From Roseiarcus sp963813555 (lineage in GTDB: Bacteria > Pseudomonadota > Alphaproteobacteria > Rhizobiales > Beijerinckiaceae), in assembly GCA_963813555.1 (NCBI GenBank), contig CAWEZX010000006.1:763786-827785 (forward strand): a DNA stretch of 64,000 bases. Reading direction: 5' to 3'. The notes beneath the pieces are model-generated. The model saw nothing but the letters and a program-made list of their open reading frames with translations, searched no databases and was not told the DNA's origin. This document shows positions 46,955 through 56,347 of the stretch, piece after piece. How positions within the stretch are numbered: position 1 is the first letter of the stretch; every line of letters begins with the position of its first letter. Made by a program: the position numbers and the translations under genes.

Positions 46955-48073
46955 TCAGCGAGTTACGGTCCGCTGAGGACTTGGAAAGCCCTCCGGGCGG
47001 ACATTCGGGCCACAGAGCAAATACCGCTCGGTTGGCATCCACCACACTTCGTCGGGTTGAAAGTGATCGATCAATTTCCAATCAAAGCCGCACCACTTGT
47101 GGTGTTGCCAGACAACGCGACCGACATGATTGAGGAGCATGGGCGCAAAACGATACATGGTGAAAGAATTGCCGATAATCATGACCGTTTCGCCCTGCTT
47201 GTCTCTCGTCGCGACATAACTTGGGAACTGCCCCGTCCCAAGCTCAACCTTTGACACAGGGCGCAGGACCACTTCTTGATAGGACTCGGCGACGTCGTCG
47301 CTGACGCCGATCATGCGCGCCAGGTCGCCACCCTGACGCTGGGTCGACGGCGCGAGCGCCGCATCGGCGTCAATACGCCACTCGCGACGTCCGTCAGCTT
47401 CCGCAAGGGCGTTGAAGCCGGCGAGCGCCGCGCGGGGCGTCCAGTGGGTGTCGTAAAGAAAATAGGCCGGCGCCTTGGTCCGAACTGTCCACATGATCGG
47501 CCGCAAATCAATCGCTTTTATTCCGCGCGCCGCGAGATCCGCGATGAAAAGGTCGTACTCGGTCTTCCGGCCGTTGCTTCGCGCCCAGCGCGGCAGGTCG
47601 TCCTGATATATGGTCGCGGCGTTCGGCGGCGACGCGACCATGAGCCGGATACCGCGCTCCCTGAGAGCGTCGCGCATCGCCACGAGAAAATCCGCCGACT
47701 CGGCCACGCGCGCGTCGCGTCGCACAAGCCCGGCGCTTTGACGGACCAACTCGTCCCCAAGGTAAAACATTCGGTCGTGGCGGCCAACGAGAACCAGCTG
47801 GTTGCCTTCGCCAAGCAGCCTCTTCGTTAGATTCGCATACCATCCAATCATTTGTTTTCGCAGACCGAAACGATCATGCAGGTAGTTGTCGACCTCTTTA
47901 GGCAACGCAGAGAACTCGTCCAGGCTATGCGGAATGGACGGCGCCGGAGCGCGCGTGCGCCCTTCCTTTAGAATCTCCTGGTCCTTCTCGGGTATAATGA
48001 GCCCGGCGACGAGCGGCGTCGTCAACAGGAGGAATATTAAAAAGGGAAGATAGCGCCTGTAGCGTGAAATCAT
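46955..48073 (-). CDS. AlgX/AlgJ-family SGNH hydrolase-like protein (polysaccharide O-acetylation)
   Basis: The 372-residue protein has an N-terminal membrane anchor (RYLPFLIFLLLTTPLVAGLII) and a periplasmic SGNH-like domain: DRFGLRKQMIGWYANL, DRMFYLGDE, the Asp-His pair in YDTHWTPRAA and the Ser in IIGNSFT. AlgX and AlgJ proteins transfer acetyl groups to alginate or related exopolysaccharides. No alg operon or AlgI-type membrane acetyltransferase is nearby, so the polymer is unknown. Confidence 0.85.
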   Translation of the reverse strand: MISRYRRYLPFLIFLLLTTPLVAGLIIPEKDQEILKEGRTRAPAPSIPHSLDEFSALPKEVDNYLHDRFGLRKQMIGWYANLTKRLLGEGNQLVLVGRHDRMFYLGDELVRQSAGLVRRDARVAESADFLVAMRDALRERGIRLMVASPPNAATIYQDDLPRWARSNGRKTEYDLFIADLAARGIKAIDLRPIMWTVRTKAPAYFLYDTHWTPRAALAGFNALAEADGRREWRIDADAALAPSTQRQGGDLARMIGVSDDVAESYQEVVLRPVSKVELGTGQFPSYVATRDKQGETVMIIGNSFTMYRFAPMLLNHVGRVVWQHHKWCGFDWKLIDHFQPDEVWWMPTERYLLCGPNVRPEGFPSPQRTVTR

Positions 48074-48179
48074 GTTGAGGAAGTCACCTTGCGCGTCGCC
48101 GCTTTATCCGGAGCTACTATTGCCACGGTGGTTTTTGTCAACAATGTTGTTGAACACGCCAATCATCGCCCCTAGCGTA

Positions 48180-48832
48180 AGCGGGAGACCCCCCGGCTCT
48201 GCCGGGGTGGCAGTAGAGGTTTGACGTTTCCGGCGGTCCACCGGTGAAGTTCCAACGTGAGCAGCCACTCACACGAAAGGAACTCCACCGATGGACGACT
48301 ACGAGAGCCTAAGCCACACGACATGGACCTGCAAATATCATGTGGTGTTCATTCCCGAATGTCGGCGCAAGGTGCTGTATCTGGAGCTGCGACGACACTT
48401 GGGCGAAGTTTTGCGCAAGCTTGCGCTTCAGAAGGAAGCGAGGGTCGAGGAAGGGCATCTGATGCCCGATCACGTGCACATGCTGTTGTTGATTCCGCCG
48501 AAATACGCAGTGTCGCAGGTGGTCGGGTACATCAAGGGCAAGAGCGCGATCCACCTGGCCCGGGTATATGGGGAGCGCAAGCGCAACTTCGTGGGGCAGC
48601 ACTTCTGGGCGCGGGGGTTCTTCGTCAATACGGTCGGCCGTGACGAGGAGGCCATCCGGGCTTACATCCGCAACCAAGAGAAGGAAGATCAGAGGCTCGA
48701 ACAAATGAACCTCTGGCGCTGAAAAAGCCGCCTTTAGGCGGCTCCAAACATCAAGGGCCGCGTCAGCGACCCTCCTACCGCTTTGAGCGGTTCAAATCCT
48801 AAAGCCCCCGGCTTTGCCGGGGGATACTTACA
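48180..48832. mobile_element. IS200/IS605-family element (IS200 type)
   Basis: Hairpins mark both ends: CCCCGGC-TCT-GCCGGGG at 48191-48207 and CCCCCGGC-TTT-GCCGGGGG at 48805-48823, typical of the single-strand transposition mechanism of this family. There are no terminal inverted repeats. A further GCCGCC-TTTA-GGCGGC hairpin follows tnpA near 48727. The precise cleavage sites are not known. Confidence 0.85.
48291..48722 (+). CDS. tnpA: IS200 TnpA (Y1 HUH transposase)
   Basis: The 143-residue protein has CKYHVVFIPECRRKVLY, the HUH metal site in MPDHVHMLLLIPP and the GYIKGKSAIHLAR helix; the catalytic Tyr would be in the C-terminal helix (AYIRNQEKEDQRL). It appears complete. No TnpB or IscB partner gene is present, so this is the TnpA-only type. 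Confidence 0.93.
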   Translation: MDDYESLSHTTWTCKYHVVFIPECRRKVLYLELRRHLGEVLRKLALQKEARVEEGHLMPDHVHMLLLIPPKYAVSQVVGYIKGKSAIHLARVYGERKRNFVGQHFWARGFFVNTVGRDEEAIRAYIRNQEKEDQRLEQMNLWR

Positions 48833-48937
48833 ATGGCGCAGGCCGCAAACGGCGATGCGCGATGGGTGACGTCCCAGTTACGGCAGTTGCCAGCGGACAT
48901 CGAAGGCCAACGCTGAGAATTTTTCTATCGTTGGCTT

Positions 48938-50360
48938 CTAGCACTACTTTGGCAGATTGAGAGTTTGTAAGGAATTTCGCCCGATCGTCGGCTTCGCGAT
49001 TTTGCGGAGGCGACGGCGTGGCGGGCTGGAATGGAGATCTGGAGCGATGGCTTGCGCCGTTTGTTGCCCGGCTTGGGCATAAGGCGCGCAGACGGATGTT
49101 CCCGCTTTATGTGGAAGGCCTAATCGGGCCAGGGGACCGAAAGAGCGTCGAGCCGATGGCGGCGCGTCTGGCGCCGGGCGACTACGACCAGTTGCATCAC
49201 TTCATTTCGAGCGCGGTCTGGGGCGAGGCTCCGCTGGAGGAGGAACTCGCTGTCCAGGCGGACAAGCTGATTGGCGGAGCCAATGCGATGCTGGTCGTCG
49301 ACGACACCGCGTTGCCGAAGAAAGGATCGAAGTCGGTCGGCGTGGCGCCGCAATACGCCTCGGCGCTCGGCAAGACCGCCAATTGCCAGACGCTGGTGTC
49401 GCTGACGCTGGCGCGGGACGAGGTTCCGGTGATGATCGGCCTGCGCCTGTTCCTGCCGGAAAGCTGGACCGGCGACGCCGAGCGGATGACGAAGACCCGC
49501 GTGCCCGAGGACCGTCGCGTCGCGCGCACGAAGCCGGAGATCGCGCTCGCCGAGATCGACCGCGTCCGGGCCGCGGGCGTGCGCTTCGCGATGGTTCTGG
49601 CTGACGCAGGATATGGTCTGTCCGCGCCGTTCCGTCAGGGGCTGGATGCGCGGGGCCTGAAGTGGGCGGTCGGGATCCCGAAACAGCAGAAGGTCTATCC
49701 AAGCGACGTCAAGCTCACATTTCCGATCGCCGGACGCGGGCGCCCGCGCAAGCGTCCTATCCCCGATCAGCTCTCGGCGCCGGCGGAAGACGTGCTCGCC
49801 AGGGCGAAGTGGCGGCTCGTCAGTTGGCGCAAGGGAACCAAAGGACCCTTGGCGGCTTCCTTCGCCGCCGTTCGCGTACGGATCGCCGATGGTCCGGAGC
49901 AGCGCATCCACGACAAGGGCGCGCAGCACATGCCCGGCGAAGAGGCGTGGCTGGTTGGCGAGCGACGCGCCTCTGGCGAGCGCAAATACTACCTTTCGAA
50001 TCTGCCCGCTGACGCCAACATCAAGACGCTCGCCGCCGCGATCAAGGCGCGATGGGTCTGCGAACAGGCCCATCAGCAGCTCAAGGAAGAACTGGGCCTC
50101 GACCACTTCGAAGGCCGCTCCTGGCATGGCCTCCATCGTCATGGGTTGATGACGATGATCGCTTACGCCTATCTGCAAACCCGCCGCCTCGCCGAAGCGA
50201 GCGGGGGAAAAAGAATCCTACGGGGGCCGCCGCAGCCGACGTTGCCAGCAATCCGGCGAGCCGTGATCGCAAGCCTCGCCCGCGCGCCGCCCTATCGATG
50301 CCCCCACTGCAAGCGAACCCTCCGTAGAGCGCTCGAATGAATCTGCCAAAGTAGTGCTAG
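48938..50360. mobile_element. IS701-family element with perfect ends
   Basis: The ends are perfect inverted repeats, GCACTACTTTGGCAGATT and its complement, each preceded or followed by CTAG (48938-48941 and 50357-50360), which fits the YTAR target duplication of IS701. One complete transposase gene lies inside. The right CTAG overlaps the left end of the IS5 element, so IS701 probably landed at the IS5 border. Confidence 0.9.
49018..50340 (+). CDS. IS701-family transposase
   Basis: The 440-residue DDE transposase starts at GTG with GGAGGCGA before it. Family text: MFPLYVEGLIGPGDRKSVEPMA, LVVDDTALPKKGSKSVGVAPQY (first Asp), VLADAGYG (second Asp), and WVCEQAHQQLKEELGLDHFEGRSWHG with the catalytic Glu. 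The frame is intact to the inner edge of the right repeat, so the element may be active. Confidence 0.93.
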   Translation: MAGWNGDLERWLAPFVARLGHKARRRMFPLYVEGLIGPGDRKSVEPMAARLAPGDYDQLHHFISSAVWGEAPLEEELAVQADKLIGGANAMLVVDDTALPKKGSKSVGVAPQYASALGKTANCQTLVSLTLARDEVPVMIGLRLFLPESWTGDAERMTKTRVPEDRRVARTKPEIALAEIDRVRAAGVRFAMVLADAGYGLSAPFRQGLDARGLKWAVGIPKQQKVYPSDVKLTFPIAGRGRPRKRPIPDQLSAPAEDVLARAKWRLVSWRKGTKGPLAASFAAVRVRIADGPEQRIHDKGAQHMPGEEAWLVGERRASGERKYYLSNLPADANIKTLAAAIKARWVCEQAHQQLKEELGLDHFEGRSWHGLHRHGLMTMIAYAYLQTRRLAEASGGKRILRGPPQPTLPAIRRAVIASLARAPPYRCPHCKRTLRRALE

Positions 50361-51216
50361 GGCGTGTCCTCAAATAGGGATGGCCAAGGGATGCGCGAAT
50401 CACTGAAAGCGTGATTCATGGGGAGGCTTCGATTTTGGAGGCTTTCGATGCGGCGGTTATGCTTTGCGCGATGATCAGTTCGCGCGGATTGAGGGGCTGC
50501 TTCCCGGTCGCTCGGGCAGTGTCGGACGCAACAGCGAACTGGGCGATCGGCTTTTTGTCGAGGCGGTGATCTGGAAGTTTCGCTGCGGTGCGCCTGGCGT
50601 GATCTTCCCGAACGGTTCGGAGGATGGAAGAACGTCCATACCCGGTTTTCGCGGTGGGCGAAGAAAGGGGTTTGGGAGAATCTCTTCAAAGCCTTGGCGG
50701 ACCAGCCGGACAACGAATACGCGATGATCGACGCCACGATCGTGCGCGCGCATCAGCATAGCGCGGGCGCGCCCAAAAAAACGGCGGCGAAGAAGCGATC
50801 GGGCGATCGCGGGGCGGATTGACGACCAAGATCCACGCGATCGTTGATGCGCTCGGCAATCCGCTGGCGATCTGCCTGACCGGCGGACAAGTCCACGCCA
50901 TCGCCCAGGCCGTCGCGCTGCTGGCCGAAGTCGAACCGCAGGCCCTCATCGCCGACAAGGGCTATGACGCCGACGGCTTCATCGATGCTCTGACCGTGCG
51001 CCGCATCGAACCCGTGATCCCGCCCAAGGTCAACCGCAAATCCCCCGCCGATGCAACTTCAGCCTCTAGGCCGAACGTAACCTCGTCGAGCGTTTCTTCA
51101 ATGCTCTCAAACAATTCCGAGCCATCGCCACCCGATACGAGAACACCGCGCGGAATTTCCTCGCAGCTATCCATCTCGCCTGTGCCCTCGCTTGGCTTAA
51201 ATGAGGACACGCCCTA
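50358..51216. mobile_element. IS5-family element, decayed
   Basis: TA copies flank inverted ends GGGCGTGTCCTCA (50360-50372) and its complement TGAGGACACGCCC (51202-51214). The size of about 0.86 kb fits the IS427 group of IS5. Its left border merges with the IS701 target and its right TA is shared with the next IS630. Confidence 0.85.
50464..51204 (+). pseudogene. IS5-family transposase with three frame breaks
   Basis: Pieces in three frames line up: DQFARIEGLLPGRSGSVG and FVEAVIWKFRCGAP; then WKNVHTRFSRWAKKGVW and MIDATIVRAHQHSAGA (first Asp); then LTTKIHAIVDALGNPL, ALIADKGYDADGFIDAL (second Asp) and ERNLVERFFNALKQFR (Glu) to LACALAWLK. Breaks fall near 50605, 50815 and 51045, two of them in C or G runs. 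It cannot make an active transposase. Confidence 0.85.
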
Positions 51217-51250
51217 GTTCCATTGCACAGAGGTTTTGACGGTTTCAAGT

Positions 51251-51496
51251 TCAACGGAGCACTGGGAGGTCCTTGGGCCCGACCAGGAGCTCGATGCTGC
51301 GGGCGACGCCCGGGGTCCGCCTGATGAGGCCGGCGCGTTCGAGGGTGAGCACCATCTGGTGCACGCTGGGCGGCGAGACTTGGAAGTGCCGCTGCATGTC
51401 GGCTTCCGCGGGCGGTTGGCGGAAGATACGGCTGTAGGCGTAGATGAAGGCCAGGTATTGACCTTGCTTATCGGTGAACGGGGGAGCCGGGGGCAC
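51251..51496 (-). CDS. LexA-like winged-helix protein carried by IS630
   Basis: The 81-residue protein (PFTDKQGQYLAFIYAYSRIF, then PPAEADMQRHFQVSPPSVHQM and LTLERAGLIRRTPGVARSIEL) has the winged HTH of the LexA N-terminal domain but no protease domain. It is divergent from the transposase and lies inside the inverted repeats, so it moves with the element. It probably binds DNA at the element, perhaps to control the transposase promoter between the two genes. Confidence 0.8.
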   Translation of the reverse strand: MPPAPPFTDKQGQYLAFIYAYSRIFRQPPAEADMQRHFQVSPPSVHQMVLTLERAGLIRRTPGVARSIELLVGPKDLPVLR

Positions 51497-51558
51497 GTGT
51501 CAAACAATTGATTCAGAGCCTGATTCGTCTGGGCCTCGCGATTCGCGAGGAGACCCGG

Positions 51559-52684
51559 ATGAACATACGCTACCATGTCGAACTGAGCGAAGCCGAGCGA
51601 TGTGAACTCACCGCGCTGGTGGGCAGCGGCAAGCATTACGCCCGCAAGCTCAAACGAGCCCAAATTCTGCTCGCCGCCGACAGCGGGCTCAGTGACGACG
51701 ATATAGCCGCTGCTGTGGCTGTCGGCGGCTCGACCGTTTACAGGACCAAGCGCCGCTTCGTTGAAGGCAATCTCGAAGCCGCCCTGAACGAGGAGCCGCG
51801 GGCAGGCGCCGATCGTAAGCTGACCAGCAACGAAGAAGCCCTCCTCATCGCCACCACATGTTCGAGCCCGCCCGAAGGTCGCGCCCGCTGGACGCTGGAG
51901 CTGCTGGCTGGCGCGATGGTCAAGCTGACCGACCATGACAGTCTGTCGCGTGAAACCGTCCGCCGACGCTTGGCCGAGAACCATCTCAAGCCTTGGCAGA
52001 AGGACATGTGGTGCATCCCCAAGGTCGACGCCGAGTACGTCGCCCGCATGGAGGATGTGCTCGACCTCTATGCCGAGCAGCCTGACCCGAAGCGGCCGGT
52101 GGTCTGCTTCGACGAAAGCCCCACCCAGCTCATCGGCGAAGCGCGCCAGCCGATCCCGGCCACACCTGGACGGCCCGAACGCTTCGACTACGAGTATCGC
52201 CGCAACGGCGCCGTCAATCTCTTCGTCTTCCTCGATGCCCATCGCTCTTGGCGCAGGGTCAAGGTCACCAATCATCGCACCGCTGACGACTTCGCCCTTT
52301 GCATGCGCGAGCTCGTCGATGTCGACTTCCCAGAAGCCGAGCGCATCCAAGTCGTCCTCGACAACCTCTCCACCCACACCGCCGCCGCTCTCTACGCCGC
52401 ATTCCCACCGGCCGAAGCGCGCCGCGTGCTCAGGCGGCTTGAGTTCCACTACACGCCCAAGCACGCCAGCTGGCTCAACATGGTTGAGATCGAGATCGGC
52501 GTGCTCAAAGGCCAATGTCTCGATCGCCGCATCGAAAGCTGCGACCGGCTCGTTGCCGGGATCGACGCATGGCAGTCCCAGCGAAACCAAAGCGGCGCTC
52601 GAAATCAACTGGATGTTCTCCACCGACAAGGCCAGAACCAAAATGGCGCGCGCCTATCCCGATCCCTCGCTCAAAAAGTCATAA
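51559..52684 (+). pseudogene. IS630-family transposase (element C), C-terminal frameshift
   Basis: The frame from the ATG at 51559 (MNIRYHVELSEAERCELTAL) covers the HTH and nearly the whole DDE core: VVCFDESPTQL, VVLDNLSTHTAAAL and YTPKHASWLNMVEIEIGVL. Near 52590 one base change shifts it. The other frame gives the proper end ALEINWMFSTDKARTKM and YPDPSLKKS. As written, the protein ends in about 35 foreign residues, but since the catalytic part is complete it might retain some function. Confidence 0.85.
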
Positions 52685-52770
52685 TCACTGTGCAGGAGAA
52701 CTAATTAGGTCGATGGGCGCTTGCGCTTCTTCTCGGCGCCCCTCTAAGCGCAGCTGAGCCGCAGCCGCGA

Positions 52771-53113
52771 ATGACAGGCGAGACGCGAATCCACGACCCT
52801 TCCGTCATCGAGATCGGCGGCCAATTCGTTGCGGTAGACGCCGGAGAGCGGGGGCCGACGCACGGCGCCATCCGCGTCAAGACCTCTGCGGACGGGGTCA
52901 GGTGGACGGACGCTGGCGTGATCGGCCAAGGCCCGCCAGCATGGGCCCAAGCCGCGCTCGGTTTCCGGCCGCTCAACATTTGGGCGCCTTCGATCAGCCC
53001 CCACGGAAGAACAGTCTTTCTCTACACTTGTCTGTCGAGCTTCGAGCAATAACACGAGCGCCATCGAACTCATGACCAACACGGCCTTCGATCCGCTCAA
53101 GCCCGCCGACCCC
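52771..53113 (+). pseudogene. Glycoside hydrolase family 43-like N-terminal remnant
   Basis: The frame reads ETRIHDPSVIEIGGQFVAV, HGAIRVKTSADGVRWTDAG and ALGFRPLNIWAPSISPHGRT, the first blade(s) of a five-bladed GH43 arabinanase propeller with the catalytic base in HDPSVI. A stop appears at 53050; a shifted frame goes on NTSAIELMTNTAFDPLKP and then the match ends. The rest of the gene is gone. It lies just right of the IS pile, which probably caused the loss. Confidence 0.75.
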
Positions 53114-53243
53114 TGCCGCAATAAGGGCCGACTGGACTTGTCGAGCGGCTTGCCGCACCCACCCCGAACCCGAAAGGTCGCGCGAGCTTTTTCGGGCAAA
53201 ACGCCCTCGCCTCCACTCACGAGCCATGCGAAAACTTGCCCCC

Positions 53244-54014
53244 ATGCGAATTCTCCTCACCAATGACGACGGCATCCACGCGGCCGGGCTCACGCTTCTC
53301 GAATCAATCGCGCGCGAGCTGTCGGACGACGTGACGGTCGTCGCGCCTGAGAACGATCAATCGGGGGTGGCCCATTCGCTTTCCCTCAGCGACCCGCTTC
53401 GGTTGCGAGAAATCGACCCCCGACATTTCGCGTTGAAAGGCACGCCGACGGATTGCGTCATCATGGGGGTGAGGAGAATTCTGGCCGACCGTCCGCCCGA
53501 TCTCGTCCTTTCGGGAGTCAATCGGGGGCAGAACGTCGCTGAGGACGTCACCTATTCGGGCACCATCGCCGGCGCGATGGAGGGCGCGCTGCTCGGCATT
53601 CCCTCGATCGCGCTGTCCCAGGCCTATGGCGGCGCGGTCGGACGGCCAATGATCGAATGGGACGCGACAGAGACGCACGCGGCGCCCGTCATCCGCACGA
53701 TTCTCGCCGCCGGCATCGCCCCGGGCGGCCTCGTCAACGTCAACTTTCCCGCCTGCCCAGCGTCCGAGGTGGAGGGAATCGAGCTCACCCGCCAGGGACG
53801 CCGCAACGCCGAATTGATGCGGGTCGAGGAGCGGCGCGACGGTCGTGGCTTTCCGTATTTCTGGCTGATGTTCCAGCGGAGCGCCTACGAGCAGGCGGAG
53901 GGGACCGACCTTGCGGCTCTGGCGGCCAAGAAAATCTCGATCACGCCGCTGAGACTTGACCTCACCGACCATGATTCGCGTCTACGTTTTGAGGAAGCTT
54001 TCGCCAAGCGTTGA
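53244..54014 (+). CDS. surE: 5'-nucleotidase SurE
   Basis: The 256-residue enzyme removes phosphate from nucleoside monophosphates. Motifs: the metal loop MRILLTNDDGIHAAG, APENDQSGVAHSLS, GTPTDCVIMG and SGVNRGQNVAEDVTYSGTIAGAMEG. The start at 53244 places the NDDG loop at the usual distance; earlier in-frame starts add unrelated residues. It heads the surE-pcm-nlpD stress and cell-wall cluster. Confidence 0.96.
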   Translation: MRILLTNDDGIHAAGLTLLESIARELSDDVTVVAPENDQSGVAHSLSLSDPLRLREIDPRHFALKGTPTDCVIMGVRRILADRPPDLVLSGVNRGQNVAEDVTYSGTIAGAMEGALLGIPSIALSQAYGGAVGRPMIEWDATETHAAPVIRTILAAGIAPGGLVNVNFPACPASEVEGIELTRQGRRNAELMRVEERRDGRGFPYFWLMFQRSAYEQAEGTDLAALAAKKISITPLRLDLTDHDSRLRFEEAFAKR

Positions 54015-54050
54015 CGCAAAGGAAACGACATCGGCGGGATAAAGACCGTC

Positions 54051-54708
54051 ATGAGCGCAACCGAATCAGAAGAACGCGCCCAATTCACGCTCGCCATGCG
54101 GGCGGGGGGCATCAACGATCTGGCCCTTTTGCGCGCTCTTGAGCGCGCCCCGCGCGCCCTCTTCATGCCGCCGCGCTTCGCCGACATTTCCGGGCGCGAC
54201 ATTGCGCTGCCAATCGGCTGCGGGCAGACGTCGCCGCCACCTTCGATCGCCGCCGCCATGATCGCGGCGCTCAACCTCAAGCCTTCGCATCGCGTCTGCG
54301 AAATAGGAACCGGAACAGGATATTGCACGGCGCTCTTGGCACAACTTGCGAACACCATCGTCTCGCTCGAGCGGTTCCAGAACTCTGGCGGTGGAGGCGT
54401 CGGCGAGAATCAAGGCCTTCGGACTCCCCAATGTCACAGTGCATTGGGCGGACGGGTTCGAGCAGCACCTCTCGGGGGAACGATTCGATCGGGTCCTGAT
54501 TCACGGCCTCATCGAGCCGCCAGGCGAGGCGTTTCGCAGCCTCATCGGCGCGGGTGGGATTCTGGTTGCGGTCGTCGCCGGCCCGGACCGGGGCGAGCAG
54601 CGCATCGTCAGACTGACCGACAGTATGAGCGGCGCGGGCGAGGCTGCGGACCTGGGTCCGGCGCGGGGAATGAGGCCGCTCGAGCACGGGTTGGCGCGGG
54701 CGTTGTAG
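54051..54708 (+). pseudogene. pcm: Protein-L-isoaspartate O-methyltransferase, one-base frameshift
   Basis: The first frame has MSATESEERAQFTLAMRAGG, the GCGQTSPPPSIAA substrate loop and the SAM site VCEIGTGTGYCTALLAQL. At the CC of 54377-54378 (GGTTCCAGA) one extra base breaks it. Another frame continues RTLAVEASARIKAFGLPNV, GERFDRVLIHG and GGILVAVVAG to a stop at 54708. Removing one C gives a protein of about 218 residues. Pcm repairs isoaspartyl damage. Either a real recent inactivation or a base-calling error. Confidence 0.88.
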
Positions 54709-54837
54709 CGCCAACCCGCGCATTGGACGCGCGAATTTCGACATAATCGTCAACCGACAATTCATCTTAAACCTTCCCTTAACTCGATCGGCGCAAACTG
54801 CATTCGTATGGTGTCGCGTGGGCGTGGGTGGAAGCCG

Positions 54838-55986
54838 ATGAGTGATTGCGTTGCGGGGGTTAAAGGACGCGCGTTTCCGCGTCTCGCACTGGCTGGGTTG
54901 GGCCTTCTTCTTCTGTCGGGATGCTCGTCCGACGTCACCCGCTTTTCCCAAAGCGACAGTCCTTTCTCGAACCCGTTCGCAAGCAGGACGACCAGCGCTG
55001 CGCCGACGCCCGGCGTGACGGCTTCGCCGCTCGCGCAAGGCGCGCCCGCGGCGTCCAGGACGCACATGGCTTCGCTCTCGAAGCTGCAGCCGGTCGGCGG
55101 TTCGGCGGTCGGCTGGACCTCCGTTGGCGGCTCGCCAATTGTCGTCGCCAATGGCGAGACCCTGGACACGATTTCCGGTCGCTACGGCGTGCCCGCCTCT
55201 GCGCTTCTCGCCGCCAACGGTCTCTCGAGCGCCTCTGAGGTGAAGGGCGGGATGCGCCTTGTGGTGCCCGTCTATCACGCCGATGGTCACGCCGTCGCCA
55301 GCGAGGAAATGGAAAGGGCGTCGAAGAAACACCACTCGGACGTCGCCGACGCTGAACTGTCCAAGTCCGCCAAGACAAAGAAGGAGAAGGAGAAAGAGAA
55401 GGCCGCCAAGGCCGACAAGTCCGGCAAGGACGTCGAGAAGTCAGCGTCAAAGGACGCCAAAAAGTCCAAGGGCGCAGCGGTCGCCGAGGCCGAGCCGTCC
55501 AAGTCGTCAGAAGTGAAAAAGCCAGCGATCGATAGGATGCCGACGGGCAACCTGGAATCGGGCGCTGCGCAGTCGAAGATTCCGCTGACCGGCGCCCAGG
55601 CCGACGCCGCTGGCGCCGAACCGGAATTCCGCTGGCCAGCGCGCGGCCGCATCATCCAGGGGTTCAAGGCCGGCGGCAACGACGGCATCAACATCTCCGT
55701 GCCGGCCGGCACCTCGGTTCGGGCGGCGGAGAATGGCGTTGTCGTCTATTCGGGCGACGGACTTAAAGGCTACGGCAACCTCGTCCTCATCAAGCATCCC
55801 AACGGCTTCGTCACGGCCTACGGCAACAATGGCGAACTCGATGTGAAGCGGGGCGAACAAGTCAAGCGCGGGCAGGTGATCGCCAAGTCCGGCGACACCG
55901 GCAACGTCAATTCGCCCCAGCTCCACTTCGAATTGCGCAAGGGATCGACGCCGGTCGACCCGACGAGCTATCTCGCCGGGCTTTAG
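54838..55986 (+). CDS. nlpD: NlpD-like lipoprotein: LysM plus degenerate LytM domain
   Basis: The 382-residue protein has a lipobox (LLLLSGCSSD), a LysM domain near residues 100-150 (VANGETLDTISGRYGVPASALLAAN), a long Lys/Glu/Ala-rich linker (residues 165-235) and a C-terminal LytM domain. The LytM zinc ligands are changed: GNDGINIS stands for HxGxD, and PQLHFELRKG has Gln for the first His. It should therefore be an activator of amidases, not a hydrolase, like NlpD. The ATG at 54838 was chosen because GGTGGAAG precedes it. Confidence 0.9.
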   Translation: MSDCVAGVKGRAFPRLALAGLGLLLLSGCSSDVTRFSQSDSPFSNPFASRTTSAAPTPGVTASPLAQGAPAASRTHMASLSKLQPVGGSAVGWTSVGGSPIVVANGETLDTISGRYGVPASALLAANGLSSASEVKGGMRLVVPVYHADGHAVASEEMERASKKHHSDVADAELSKSAKTKKEKEKEKAAKADKSGKDVEKSASKDAKKSKGAAVAEAEPSKSSEVKKPAIDRMPTGNLESGAAQSKIPLTGAQADAAGAEPEFRWPARGRIIQGFKAGGNDGINISVPAGTSVRAAENGVVVYSGDGLKGYGNLVLIKHPNGFVTAYGNNGELDVKRGEQVKRGQVIAKSGDTGNVNSPQLHFELRKGSTPVDPTSYLAGL

Positions 55987-56086
55987 GCTCGGCAAGAGTT
56001 GCGAGGTCCGGCCCTCCACCGGACCTCCGTAGGCCGACCTCCGAGGAATCCTGCGACACACAATTGATCCTTTGAGCGGCCAATGA

Positions 56087-56129
56087 GGGCGGCGGGTCCA
56101 AGGAAAGGCCCGCCGCCCTTGATTTTTTT
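56087..56129 (+). terminator. Terminator after nlpD, member of a repeat
   Basis: GGGCGGCGGG and CCCGCCGCCC form a perfect 10-bp stem around TCCAAGGAAAGG, followed by TTGATTTTTTT. It lies 100 bases after nlpD. The same loop sequence returns in a related hairpin at 59395-59438. Confidence 0.85.
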
Positions 56130-56347
56130 GAAGACCTCATTCGTCAGGCAGCGCCGTCCGACGCGCGGAAAGCAGCGCCGGAAGATCGTCGCGACGTCGT
56201 CCGTCAACGAAACGCCGGGACGCCTCAGCGGCCTTGATCGTATGGCGAATTCGCCAAGCCCCTCCGGATTGCTAGCGCTAGTTCCAGCGGATCCGCCGGA
56301 GGCGCATGAAGTTCAGCAACTGTCCTTCGGTCGGGTTGATCGCCATG

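Larger units (their letters stand above)
51215..52703. mobile_element. IS630-family element C with an accessory HTH gene
   Basis: The ends are imperfect inverted repeats beginning at TA: TAGTTC-N3-TGCACAG-N-G-N-TT-N-TGAC on the left (51215-51240) and the same pattern inward from 52703. Between them lie a divergent small HTH gene and the transposase. The left TA is also the right TA of the IS5 element. Confidence 0.85.
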
